The translations under genes were made by a program, and so were the position numbers. Below are positions 29,114 through 40,802 of a DNA stretch of 64,000 bases, one piece after another. The notes beneath the pieces were generated by a model. That model was not told the DNA's origin. It saw only the letters and a program-made list of their open reading frames with translations, and made no database searches. Origin of the DNA: Plutella xylostella. Its lineage: Eukaryota > Arthropoda > Insecta > Lepidoptera > Plutellidae. Within the stretch, counting starts at the first letter, position 1; each line of letters opens with the position of its first letter. The stretch spans positions 2,728,001 through 2,792,000 of the forward strand of contig NC_064000.1 in assembly GCF_932276165.1 (NCBI RefSeq). Direction: 5' to 3'.

Positions 29114-29878
29114 TTATTGAAAATCTGGAATCTTAAATTTGGGTGCAAAGTTCGTCCAGGCGTTTGCTCTGACTAATAGATGTCGGAACTGGTCTTTCTT
29201 TGGCAGACTCGGTTCCAGATCCCTGCAGTACTCCGTGATGTCAGCTTCCTTGAAGCCTGGAGTTTTTGTTGAGATGACTATCTGTTTGCTCTTCTGATAC
29301 CTTCCTGGACAGGTTATCCCGCGCTGAAATTCCTGTACCCAGTATCTCAATGCCGACGACTTGCTCGCGTCTGGGCCTGTCGAGGTCCCGGTGGTTCGAG
29401 GTAGAGGCGAAGGCCTCCTCGTGACTCTTGGAGAAGGTATGCAAGAATTTTCGGAGCTGCTTGGAAAGCTGGATATAAATTTGACGAAGACTCCGCAAGC
29501 ACAGGGCCTCGCAGCATCGTACGCCTCCTGCACGGCGTCGAGGGCTTCCTGGTCCAGGGGCACGTGAATGAGCATTGAACAAGGAGTATAATATTTCCTA
29601 CTTGAGGATCCGGAGGAGTCTGATTGTCTGTCCGCCAACACATCGGCTTCAAATTCTCTGCCCTCATCCGCCCCAATAGCCTCATTCTTAGATGGGAGCC
29701 ATTGATCATTTGACGGGCCAGGAGCAGATTCTTCAGAGTGCTCTGACGCTTCCTCTCCGCCTCCTTCTTCAGCCAGGGATAGGGTACTGTATGCCTCTGT
29801 CATTTTATCGGCACACATCCCACTTATCTTACACTTGATGTGATCTAACCGCTTAGAAAAGTTTCCAGAACGATCCAT
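29114..29878 (-). CDS. Unknown GC-rich 254-aa ORF (copy 3)
   Basis: The C at 29714 is a silent change relative to copies 1 and 2; the protein is unchanged. Confidence 0.5.
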   Translation of the reverse strand: MDRSGNFSKRLDHIKCKISGMCADKMTEAYSTLSLAEEGGGEEASEHSEESAPGPSNDQWLPSKNEAIGADEGREFEADVLADRQSDSSGSSSRKYYTPCSMLIHVPLDQEALDAVQEAYDAARPCACGVFVKFISSFPSSSENSCIPSPRVTRRPSPLPRTTGTSTGPDASKSSALRYWVQEFQRGITCPGRYQKSKQIVISTKTPGFKEADITEYCRDLEPSLPKKDQFRHLLVRANAWTNFAPKFKIPDFQ

Positions 29879-29902
29879 GTTAGTCGTGTTGTTATAATAA
29901 TA

Positions 29903-30139
29903 AATTCAGATAATTCGGAAAATCTGGGAACTCATTGGGTAGCCTATGTAAAAATATATGACTATTGTGAATACTTTGACAGTTATGGAAACTTAAAACC
30001 ACCTCTAGAACTTACTATGTATTTAACTAAAGATGTTAATATTTTTTATAATTATATAAATTATCAAAAAACCAACACATACAACTGTGGTCATCTGTGT
30101 TTAAAATTTCTAAATAATTTTTGGAATAAATTAACATAA
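29903..30139 (+). pseudogene. Protease C-terminal fragment (copy 3)
   Basis: Orphan C-terminal half with the triad residues, as in copy 2. Confidence 0.85.
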
Positions 30140-30165
30140 TTAAATGAAGTTTTATCATTTATACA

Positions 30166-30837
30166 ATGTCGTTCACACTATCAATAACTGGCTGCGAATC
30201 CGCTTTGTCAACACATTATTCACCCGCATTGCAACTTGATGGCGAGTATGAATGTGGGCTCGTATATTTTTCAACATTTAATTCAATACCTAATATTGAT
30301 AAAAACAACAATAAGTTTCATTACGGCGAGAATGAAGTCATTGAGATTCCTGAACGCTCATATGAACTTGAAGATATAAATGACTTTTTAAAAAACAATA
30401 TAAATGACTGTACCTTCAAAATAATATGTAATAACAATACATTAAAAACTAAAATATTTTGTTCCAAGGACATTCATTTCGAGAAAAATAGTTCGGTCAG
30501 TAGCATTTTAGGTTTCGGAAATGAGATGCTAAAAGCTAATATATTACATGAGTCACAGTATCCAGTCAGCATTTTACCAACAACCATCGTCCGTGTTGAA
30601 TGTGATATTGTAAGCGGATCTTATATAAACGAAAAACCTAGCCATAAAATTAACGAGTTCGCACCTAATGTGCCTCCAGGTTATAGAATAATCGAAGTAC
30701 CTAAAAATCTCATTTATTTTCCTGTTAATCAAACCAGCGTTAGTAAAATAAATATACGGATTTTGGATAATAATAATAAATTAGTCAATCTTCGACACGA
30801 AGAGTTACAACTGTATTTGCATATTAGAAGAAAATGA
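30166..30837 (+). CDS. Penton-like minor capsid protein (copy 3)
   Basis: Intact, protein identical to copy 1. Confidence 0.85.
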   Translation: MSFTLSITGCESALSTHYSPALQLDGEYECGLVYFSTFNSIPNIDKNNNKFHYGENEVIEIPERSYELEDINDFLKNNINDCTFKIICNNNTLKTKIFCSKDIHFEKNSSVSSILGFGNEMLKANILHESQYPVSILPTTIVRVECDIVSGSYINEKPSHKINEFAPNVPPGYRIIEVPKNLIYFPVNQTSVSKINIRILDNNNKLVNLRHEELQLYLHIRRK

Positions 30838-30980
30838 TTGACTTTATCAATAAAAGTTCGAAACCAACTAGTCTAGGAATCAGTTCTCCACTTATCACGT
30901 TGCAGAAACCACCTGCCAGAAAAAGAAAGCTCACTAAAGAAAATAAACAATTTTTAAAATTAATTAAACTTTCGAAATGA
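30834..30980 (+). CDS. 48-aa basic peptide (copy 3)
   Basis: ATGA overlaps kept at both ends. Confidence 0.65.
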   Translation: MIDFINKSSKPTSLGISSPLITLQKPPARKRKLTKENKQFLKLIKLSK

Positions 30981-31444
30981 ATATACTTAATGTGACGGAG
31001 TCCTATTTTGAAGATAACAGGATTGAGAGCTACCAAATGCATTCTTATAAGCCTTATGTGAACAGTTTTAATAAAAATGATGAAATTCGTATCCCTATTA
31101 ATCAACAAGATTTATATGTTCTTCCTTCGGAAAGTACTTTGTATATTGAAGGATCCATTACAGTTAAAACAAATGCTGACAAAGGAGAAAAAGTCTCTAG
31201 TGTGGAATTAGTGAACAATGCTATACTTTTCCTTTTCCAAGATATTCGTTATGAATTAAATGGTGTAGAAATAGATCGAATAAAAAAATGCGGGTATCAC
31301 AACCACTATAAAATCTTTGCTTTCCATAAATGAAGGTGAGTCAAAAATGTCTCGATTATGGGGTTGGGATATCAACGGCATAAAAAATACAATTGGAGTA
31401 TATTTTTCAGTCAGTATACCACTCAACAAAATTCTTGGTTTTGC
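30977..31444 (+). pseudogene. Major capsid protein, N-terminal part (copy 3)
   Basis: Same frame break as the other copies. Confidence 0.85.
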
Positions 31445-34400
31445 CAGGCCTGTGTCACTCCGCGCGTGGGCGGCGCTGGCGCCAGCCTGGCGCCTGCCGC
31501 TTCGAGTGGGCAAATCTAGTCGGCTGCCGCAAGCGGAAGACGATACACGCGCGCGCGAATTATGAATAGAAAAATGGACATAAAAAGAAAAAAAGCAGCA
31601 AAAAGATACTGTGCCGTATTTAATTGCTTAAATACGGATCGTGATCCAAATTTAATTTTTTTTACATTACCAAAAGATGCTGACAGGTAAAACTAATCTA
31701 AGTATTTTATTGATTTCTTCTACGTTCCTTATTTGAAATGAAATTAATCCGAACTACAAACCCTTTTTTTCTCCATGTTGAACAAAGTCTATTCCAATAT
31801 TTTTTTCGTTAAATTATTAAATTTACAGACACAACTACCTTCAAAATGTATTAATGAATCGATTATAAAATGTGCGCTGAGTGGGATTAGTGCTTAACGA
31901 AACTAACACGTTCTGTATCATAATATAAATTATAACGAAAAAAAACATGTTTTCACAAAATTAAATGTTTTAGGTACTTAGATTCATACATATTTTATGT
32001 ACTTCAAAATATCTTAACTATGAAATTGTCATTGTTTTTACTGGTTATTTCCAATAGAAAATAAGTTTGGAATAGCTTTGTATTCTAAATTCAAATTATT
32101 TTGTTTTAATATCATGACATTCTTTTTACAATCTCAGTCCGTTGCTTAGTAAACGTTGTAGTCTGTGGTGCTGAGGCAACCCTAAGGTGGCTTCTTTTTC
32201 AATGCGTATAACCACGTATAACTTATTATGCACCGTAGTCCAGTGAAATAAGGCGCATATTCCCTCAAAAATAAATTGGTAGGTAAGTAAATCAGGGTGT
32301 CCACTTTCTGGAAAGTCAGGGATAGTCAGGGAAAAGTCAGGGAAGCTCAAGGTGGTCAGGGAAAGTCAGTGAAATTGATAAGCAATCTGGAAAGTCAGGG
32401 AAAAATGACTAGTAAAGCATTTTATTTAGCAAAATTGTAGTTCTTTCCTTTACTAGTTATAATTTTCTTTCTTCTATTTTAAACGTAAAATACATAAGTA
32501 ATAAAATAAAATCTCGCTAGCCAGATTCAAGACTCAGTTCATAGTTTGTTAAATAGTAAAATGATGTCGTCATTCAATTTCTTTCAAAAGAGTGTGCTTC
32601 ACTCAGCTTGCCATTCTAAACAACTTTTGGTTTAAGACTTTTAGAAGTTCGGGATGAAAAATAAGTGCTCGTAAAACGTGTTGGTGCAGACGCGCTGTTT
32701 CGGCGCTCATTTCATCGATCAATTCTTATACTTTGCTCCTGCAGCGGGAGCGCATGCAGAAGCGCTGCCTACACTCGCCACCTAATCAAAATTTTTAAGG
32801 CGTCGCGCCCATACGAAAATATTTAATTTCGGTTTTGTTTTAACTAAATAAAATACGGTGAATAACAGAAGCGCTAGTCCTGATTTACTGTCCAATTAGA
32901 ATAATGGTACCTTGAAAGTTTTTATATTTTATTTCAGTAATTTTAATGTTTTTGTCATTTTTTCACATTCATTTTTAATTTTTATAACAAAATGATCATC
33001 ATTCATTATAATATTATATTTGTTTACTATCTCAGTAAATAAAACCAGTTGAAAATAATTTCTCCCATTTTAATAATACGTGTTTACGTGTATTACGCTC
33101 TAACTGTCATCAGGAGAGAGAGTGAAATGCCATAGAAATATACTTCCTTTTGACGAATATATTTCAAAATTGACAACTTATACGGATTTGTCGTCATAAT
33201 ATTTTTTTGCTCACTTGAAAAGAGCTATCCAACGATGTATGATTCATCTTTATTGGACATAAGTCCCAAAACGCCCATTGTCATTTGGATGACTTTTTTC
33301 AAAAGTAAAATGTCATTTTGAAAACTAAATAACATATATATATCAATTTCGCAAATACAAAATAGAATTACACATTATAGCAAAATAAACGTATTTCAAC
33401 TTTGTTGTACAAAAAAATCAAGTAGGTACTTATGTACTTATTTAAACTTAACCTTTCCTAAGCTGAATCACACGACATTCTAAAGGTTAATTTATCATTG
33501 CTTTGTATATGTCGCAGGCATCTGGTTTAATCTCCTGTTTGATTGAACCACTAGCCCGTTCATTGGATGACTCTAATCAGTTGTATGACTAAAGGACGGG
33601 TTCCGCTCATCTGGCATAATCTTTATTGAACAAAACTCATTACGCATAACTCGTATGGTCTAAACTTTTTTGGCCGAACCATCACTTTGCCAAGACTTAT
33701 GTGGCATAAGGCTCGTTTCGTCTAAAACTCTTTAGGCACAATCTTTAAACACCTAAGTTTCGTTTGCTCAAATTTATGTTCGTCTATACCTATGTATAAT
33801 CTTGTTTCTCCTAATGTTATCTTAATAAATAATATATTAAGTATGTAGTAAATGTACGAATTGTGGTATTTTTCTCCTACATCCCGAAAATCACGATATT
33901 GTATGATCAAAAAATCGAAAGTTAACGACCAATATAATTATTACAAACCCCATGAGATCGAAACCTAAAAATAGGTGCGACGACGAGCAAAGCGAGGAGG
34001 AGCGTGTTAGGTGCACATGTTCATCAAAACCAAAGCGGAGCGCAGCGAAGCGGAGCGGAGCGTTTTCCAAACAGCGGAAACAATACAAGGCACCAGTTTG
34101 CGCTATGTAGGGAGAAGCTCCGTCAAAGTTAAAGCCAAACGAATGTTATTACTTTGTATAAACCTATGCCATAGCATTATTAGGCTATTCAAGATTTGGC
34201 CATACCATTATTAGGCTAAACAATGTTATGCGAAATAACTTTTTACTAAACGAGATTTATGCCGTACGATTTTCGGCGTAACGAGACTTTGACCAAACGT
34301 TACTATGCAATACGAGATTAGGCAAAAAAATCTTATGCCAAAAAAGGTAGAACCCTAAAGGACAACGCGTCAAGTAGTTGATTGTAACGTTCGATATCTT

Positions 34401-35352
34401 GACTGAACGTCATTCAGCGAAGTCGTTGAATAGGATATAGTATAACAACTTTGTAATGTCTGGTTAGGGTGAACATGACCAGACAAGAGTCAACAAAAAG
34501 ACAATGTTACAAACCTTTTATCTCACAAATTAACTAAACAATAACAATAAACGTACCTTCATATCGCCACAATTTTTTCTTTGAAACTATCCGCCCGCGG
34601 CTTAATAATAGGTAAATCCATGTTGACACACTACTTTAACACAAATATCGCACTTTAAAGCTAATTTATTTGCAAAAAAACTATTAATATAGGTGCTTTC
34701 TGTGTCAGCTGTTAGCTGTTAGACTCCATATTTGTTTTATTCACCACCTGACTGATTTTAAGTCAGCTAACTAGTTGGACGTTTTGTGACGCTTGTACAA
34801 TCAACGTTCGGCCTAGTCATACAACTGAATAGCGCCATCCAATGAACGGGCTAGTGGTTCAATCAAACAGGAGATTAAACCAGATGCCTGCGACATATAC
34901 AAAATGTTGCAATAGTGGCGTACATAGCCGAAATGGGGTCTATTCTATTCTATTCTTTTTTTCTACGAGTTTTTGAAATTTGCGAATATTTACAGTAAAA
35001 TATTTACACCAAAGGAAATAATACAAAAAAACAACTTATAAACTTTTAAAAAATCAGTTAAAAAAGGCGGCCTTATTGCCTAAAGCAATCTCTACCAGAC
35101 AACCATTGGATGGAAGATTGGTAGGTATTTACTTTTTTTCTCAATATAAAAAATTCAGGGAAATTTTCTGAAATGGTCAGGGAAAAGTCAGGGAATTTTT
35201 TTGAGAATTTTGAGTGGACACCCTGGTAAATAAAAACGTGTGCGGCTGGAGCGCGATCTAAATTAGATGTTATTGCTTATGGGATGGAGTCATATTTCTT
35301 TGATAGCCATTGCGAAGATGGACTTCTGTACCTGGTACTAGTTATTATTCTG
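31445..35352. mobile_element. Nested THAP-element insertion (copy 3)
   Basis: Inner elements at 32293-35225, 33502-34903 and 33598-34355. THAP exon at 31562-31686. Confidence 0.75.
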
Positions 35353-35353
35353 T

Positions 35354-36109
35354 GGTTTTGCTGAAGACTATAACAAAATTATTCTTAATTGCAAACATGA
35401 ATTAATTCTTTTAAGAAGTAATACAAATATAAACGCGGTAAAATTAAATACGAATGAGATATTGGAGGATATAAGTATAAGCAAAATAGTTTGGAGAATG
35501 CCTCACATTAAGTTGTCCGATCGTGAGCGAATTCAATTTTTGAGGTATTTGGAAAAGGATCGATTTATTAAATTAGCGTTCAGAAATTGGGATCTATATG
35601 AATATCCACTACTACCGCGAACTACAAAACATACTTGGTCAATAAAAACTACCTCGCAGCTAGAAAAACCGCGCTTTGTTATTATTGGACTTCAAACAGC
35701 TCGTAAAAATGTTGGTGCAAAAGATATGTCTCAATTCGATCACTGTAATCTCCGTGATATTAAATTATTTTTAAATTCAACGTACTATCCTTATGAAAGC
35801 CTGAATATCAAGTTTTCTGAGGATAAATATATATTATTATACGAACAATACGCTAAATTCCATCAGTCTTATTACGGTCGTCGGTGTGAGCCGTTGTTGA
35901 GTTTAAAGGTGTATAAGGAATACGCACCCTTGTTTGTGATCGACTGTAGTCGTCAAAACGAAACTCTAAAAATCGGTCCTGTGGATGTACGTGTGGAAAT
36001 TGAAAGTGATCAGGAACTCCCTGATCATACTTCAGCATATTGTTTAATCCTCAACGATTGTGTGATTGAATATAGTCCATTAAGCAATATAGTAAAGAAA
36101 ATATCATGA
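35354..36109 (+). pseudogene. Major capsid protein, C-terminal part (copy 3)
   Basis: Open through this half, as in copy 1. Confidence 0.85.
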
Positions 36110-36534
36110 ACTCTAATACTATAATTGTAGATGTGCAAGGATTTAAAGACGCTTATAATCAATTTATTATTAAAGAATTTGCTTTAGCCTGTAACGAATA
36201 TACTCAAACATTTTATATTAAACCTCCATATCCATATTCAAAACTATCTGAATTGGAAAGAAATCGTGTTCGTTGGATAGAAAGGAATTTTGGATACAAA
36301 TGGACAGATGGTTAAATGGATTATATTCAATTTCGAAAGGTAATAATACATTACTTAGAAAATAAAAAAGTTTTTGTAAAGTGGTTAGAAAAGAGAAATT
36401 GGGTTCAAGCTTTATGTTCTAATGGGGACTACCGTTTTTTTGCTCACCAGTTGGCGCCACTGTCGACTGAGGGCAAGAGGTACCATAGCTGTCAAACTTA
36501 TCAAAGGAGACTGTATCAAATTGGCGCGAAATAA
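36106..36534 (+). pseudogene. Small conserved downstream gene with internal stop (copy 3)
   Basis: Same internal TAA. Confidence 0.65.
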
Positions 36535-36960
36535 AGTTTTAAAATTTTGAATCTTATAAGCTTATTAATTATAAAATAACTATCATCACATCGAGTTACT
36601 ATGCCGCAATGTAGTGTAGATCCGTTATGTTCGGAAAGAAAAGGAGGACTTATGTTAACAAGTGATAAAACTGTTCTAAAACAGTGGCTTGTGAAATAAT
36701 TATTATCCGACAATCTCGTGTTTGTGAAAATCATTATAACTAATTTCAGAAAGAACATAATGTAAATAAGGATTAGGCATTTAATAAATACAATAAAAAT
36801 AAAAGAATTACACACTGATTTAACTTTTATTTATCCTTTCCGTTTAAACACACTGCTATACAAAAAATATAACACATTAGTAATCCACACAATGAATGCT
36901 GGTTGAGTTGTTAGTTGAAACTAAATAATGGTAGTATAGTATACTAAGTATTCTATTATT

Positions 36961-37206
36961 TGTGGGGGTGTCAGTACCTGCACCTGGCTCACTCGAATGG
37001 AGCCTTTGTGCATATCGCCTTAAGGTCTAAACTCCACTCCTAAGCTTGGACCAATTTCCTACCACGCTGGTCCTCTGCAGGTTGGTGGGTTCGAAAATCT
37101 AGATGTGCAGGTTTTATCACGATGTTTTAATTAACCGTAAGAGCGATGGTATACATTGTACATAAATTCCAAAGTACTCATTGGTGACAATATCTAGATC
37201 TGGAGT
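36961..37206. mobile_element. Retroposon fragment (copy 3)
   Basis: Counterpart of 18245-18490. Confidence 0.5.
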
Positions 37207-37252
37207 TTAATTATTAGTGTTCACACTGCTATACAAAGTTTCTGAAGGCCAC

Positions 37253-37513
37253 TCAACAGTAAGTATACACTGAATCATTTTGTTGTATGATGCTGTCCTC
37301 TACGTTTCCAACCAAGTTACTGTTACGGTCATAGTCTTGGTGTCTGTAAAAAGAAAAAACATAGCTGTTACCTAAGCAAACAAGCATACACTTCGTAAAA
37401 AATAAGTTTGTAAACAGTAAACAAACTAACCTCGGAATTAGCTGCTCTTTGAGACTGCTTATTTTTGCGCCTCTTTTCCTTAATTATTCAGCTTTCAACG
37501 ACAAATAATCCAT
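37253..37513 (-). pseudogene. SAP-like remnant (copy 3)
   Basis: Same layout as copy 1. Confidence 0.5.
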
Positions 37514-37623
37514 ATTTGCGATAATTTTTCAAAAAGAGATCACTTTTCAACAGGGAAATGAACGAAAATATAATTTATCACGAAGCCCGCCAAACAAATT
37601 ATATGAAAAGTAAAATGTCACTT

Positions 37624-37846
37624 GACCTCAGTGAACACCAGCGCCCCTAGCGGCAAATTCACACGCGTTAGCCCCCATTGTATAGTAATTGATTTAAGTG
37701 AGAAAGGCTGCCCATATTTAAAAAAAAATTGTACTGAATATTGTAAAATAATTAATTTTACTTGTGTATACAATAACCAAATGTGTGCTCTAAAGCATGC
37801 ACTGTGTCTTAGAGAATGGTGTCGAGATAATTGTTTGCATAATTGA
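37624..37846 (+). CDS. Cysteine-rich small ORF (copy 3)
   Basis: Protein identical to copy 1. Confidence 0.45.
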
Positions 37847-38073
37847 TTTTTTTTTTATTATTTTGTTTAGTTAAGTATAAGAAAATAATACAAAGTGATT
37901 GAAAATTATATGCAACTTTATTTGATTATTAAAAATAAACTTAAAACTATTTTTATTTTTTTATTTTTAACCAACTGCAATTAATATCCCTTGACTCTTG
38001 AATATAAACTAATCAGATAGTATTACAACATTATTTAAGAACATAATAAGATACAATATTTTAAAATTGATTT

Positions 38074-38433
38074 TCAGAAAAAAAATTTAATAACATTTTC
38101 CGTTAAATCTAATATTTCATCTATCGGTTCCTCGCATATCCACTGGCAACTGACTTGAGCTTTTTTACTATCACTTTTTAAATCAAAAATTTCAATTTTT
38201 ATTAATCGAGTCAATTGAGGTGTATCAGTTATAACGTAGGATGATGATTTACTAGAAAGCTGTCTACTTTCCCGCCGAGATCTTTTTCTTTTCATGATTT
38301 GAGATTGTGGGTTGCTTTCAAGCTGCATCATTTCTTCACCTTCAATGTCACCTCTAAGTTGATATGGGTACTCTGTTTCCAAATAATAATTAGGCTGACC
38401 CATAGCGATTTGCATTATTTCTGTCTGTAACAA
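38074..38433 (-). CDS. 119-aa ORF (copy 3)
   Basis: Thr form, as in copy 2. Confidence 0.45.
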   Translation of the reverse strand: MLQTEIMQIAMGQPNYYLETEYPYQLRGDIEGEEMMQLESNPQSQIMKRKRSRRESRQLSSKSSSYVITDTPQLTRLIKIEIFDLKSDSKKAQVSCQWICEEPIDEILDLTENVIKFFF

Positions 38434-38471
38434 TAAAATAAAATTATTAGTATTAAATATTATTATTATTA

Positions 38472-39236
38472 TTATTGAAAATCTGGAATCTTAAATTTGG
38501 GTGCAAAGTTCGTCCAGGCGTTTGCTCTGACTAATAGATGTCGGAACTGGTCTTTCTTTGGCAGACTCGGTTCCAGATCCCTGCAGTACTCCGTGATGTC
38601 AGCTTCCTTGAAGCCTGGAGTTTTTGTTGAGATGACTATCTGTTTGCTCTTCTGATACCTTCCTGGACAGGTTATCCCGCGCTGAAATTCCTGTACCCAG
38701 TATCTCAATGCCGACGACTTGCTCGCGTCTGGGCCTGTCGAGGTCCCGGTGGTTCGAGGTAGAGGCGAAGGCCTCCTCGTGACTCTTGGAGAAGGTATGC
38801 AAGAATTTTCGGAGCTGCTTGGAAAGCTGGATATAAATTTGACGAAGACTCCGCAAGCACAGGGCCTCGCAGCATCGTACGCCTCCTGCACGGCGTCGAG
38901 GGCTTCCTGGTCCAGGGGCACGTGAATGAGCATTGAACAAGGAGTATAATATTTCCTACTTGAGGATCCGGAGGAGTCTGATTGTCTGTCCGCCAACACA
39001 TCGGCTTCAAATTCTCTGCCCTCATCCGCCCCAATAGCCTCATTCTTAGATGGGAGCCATTGATCATTTGACGGGCCAGGAGCAGATTCTTCAGAGTGCT
39101 CTGACGCTTCCTCTCCGCCTCCTTCTTCAGCCAGGGATAGGGTACTGTATGCCTCTGTCATTTTATCGGCACACATCCCACTTATCTTACACTTGATGTG
39201 ATCTAACCGCTTAGAAAAGTTTCCAGAACGATCCAT
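38472..39236 (-). CDS. Unknown GC-rich 254-aa ORF (copy 4)
   Basis: Protein identical to the other copies; silent C at 39072. Confidence 0.5.
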   Translation of the reverse strand: MDRSGNFSKRLDHIKCKISGMCADKMTEAYSTLSLAEEGGGEEASEHSEESAPGPSNDQWLPSKNEAIGADEGREFEADVLADRQSDSSGSSSRKYYTPCSMLIHVPLDQEALDAVQEAYDAARPCACGVFVKFISSFPSSSENSCIPSPRVTRRPSPLPRTTGTSTGPDASKSSALRYWVQEFQRGITCPGRYQKSKQIVISTKTPGFKEADITEYCRDLEPSLPKKDQFRHLLVRANAWTNFAPKFKIPDFQ

Positions 39237-39260
39237 GTTAGTCGTGTTGTTATAATAATA

Positions 39261-39497
39261 AATTCAGATAATTCGGAAAATCTGGGAACTCATTGGGTAG
39301 CCTATGTAAAAATATATGACTATTGTGAATACTTTGACAGTTATGGAAACTTAAAACCACCTCTAGAACTTACTATGTATTTAACTAAAGATGTTAATAT
39401 TTTTTATAATTATATAAATTATCAAAAAACCAACACATACAACTGTGGTCATCTGTGTTTAAAATTTCTAAATAATTTTTGGAATAAATTAACATAA
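39261..39497 (+). pseudogene. Protease C-terminal fragment (copy 4)
   Basis: Orphan C-terminal half. Confidence 0.85.
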
Positions 39498-39523
39498 TTA
39501 AATGAAGTTTTATCATTTATACA

Positions 39524-40195
39524 ATGTCGTTCACACTATCAATAACTGGCTGCGAATCCGCTTTGTCAACACATTATTCACCCGCATTGCAACTTGATGG
39601 CGAGTATGAATGTGGGCTCGTATATTTTTCAACATTTAATTCAATACCTAATATTGATAAAAACAACAATAAGTTTCATTACGGCGAGAATGAAGTCATT
39701 GAGATTCCTGAACGCTCATATGAACTTGAAGATATAAATGACTTTTTAAAAAACAATATAAATGACTGTACCTTCAAAATAATATGTAATAACAATACAT
39801 TAAAAACTAAAATATTTTGTTCCAAGGACATTCATTTCGAGAAAAATAGTTCGGTCAGTAGCATTTTAGGTTTCGGAAATGAGATGCTAAAAGCTAATAT
39901 ATTACATGAGTCACAGTATCCAGTCAGCATTTTACCAACAACCATCGTCCGTGTTGAATGTGATATTGTAAGCGGATCTTATATAAACGAAAAACCTAGC
40001 CATAAAATTAACGAGTTCGCACCTAATGTGCCTCCAGGTTATAGAATAATCGAAGTACCTAAAAATCTCATTTATTTTCCTGTTAATCAAACCAGCGTTA
40101 GTAAAATAAATATACGGATTTTGGATAATAATAATAAATTAGTCAATCTTCGACACGAAGAGTTACAACTGTATTTGCATATTAGAAGAAAATGA
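39524..40195 (+). CDS. Penton-like minor capsid protein (copy 4)
   Basis: Intact, protein identical to copy 1. Confidence 0.85.
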   Translation: MSFTLSITGCESALSTHYSPALQLDGEYECGLVYFSTFNSIPNIDKNNNKFHYGENEVIEIPERSYELEDINDFLKNNINDCTFKIICNNNTLKTKIFCSKDIHFEKNSSVSSILGFGNEMLKANILHESQYPVSILPTTIVRVECDIVSGSYINEKPSHKINEFAPNVPPGYRIIEVPKNLIYFPVNQTSVSKINIRILDNNNKLVNLRHEELQLYLHIRRK

Positions 40196-40338
40196 TTGAC
40201 TTTATCAATAAAAGTTCGAAACCAACTAGTCTAGGAATCAGTTCTCCACTTATCACGTTGCAGAAACCACCTGCCAGAAAAAGAAAGCTCACTAAAGAAA
40301 ATAAACAATTTTTAAAATTAATTAAACTTTCGAAATGA
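40192..40338 (+). CDS. 48-aa basic peptide (copy 4)
   Basis: ATGA overlaps kept. Confidence 0.65.
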   Translation: MIDFINKSSKPTSLGISSPLITLQKPPARKRKLTKENKQFLKLIKLSK

Positions 40339-40802
40339 ATATACTTAATGTGACGGAGTCCTATTTTGAAGATAACAGGATTGAGAGCTACCAAATGCAT
40401 TCTTATAAGCCTTATGTGAACAGTTTTAATAAAAATGATGAAATTCGTATCCCTATTAATCAACAAGATTTATATGTTCTTCCTTCGGAAAGTACTTTGT
40501 ATATTGAAGGATCCATTACAGTTAAAACAAATGCTGACAAAGGAGAAAAAGTCTCTAGTGTGGAATTAGTGAACAATGCTATACTTTTCCTTTTCCAAGA
40601 TATTCGTTATGAATTAAATGGTGTAGAAATAGATCGAATAAAAAAATGCGGGTATCACAACCACTATAAAATCTTTGCTTTCCATAAATGAAGGTGAGTC
40701 AAAAATGTCTCGATTATGGGGTTGGGATATCAACGGCATAAAAAATACAATTGGAGTATATTTTTCAGTCAGTATACCACTCAACAAAATTCTTGGTTTT
40801 GC
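40335..40802 (+). pseudogene. Major capsid protein, N-terminal part (copy 4)
   Basis: Same frame break. Confidence 0.85.

Larger units (their letters stand above)
19758..29115. repeat. Tandem unit, copy 2 (9358 bp)
   Basis: Distinguished by T at 22774 (shared with copy 3) and T at 20356 (shared with copy 1). Confidence 0.98.
29116..38473. repeat. Tandem unit, copy 3 (9358 bp)
   Basis: Carries C at 29714 (shared with copies 4-6) together with T at 32132 (shared with copy 2), a mixed combination. Confidence 0.98.
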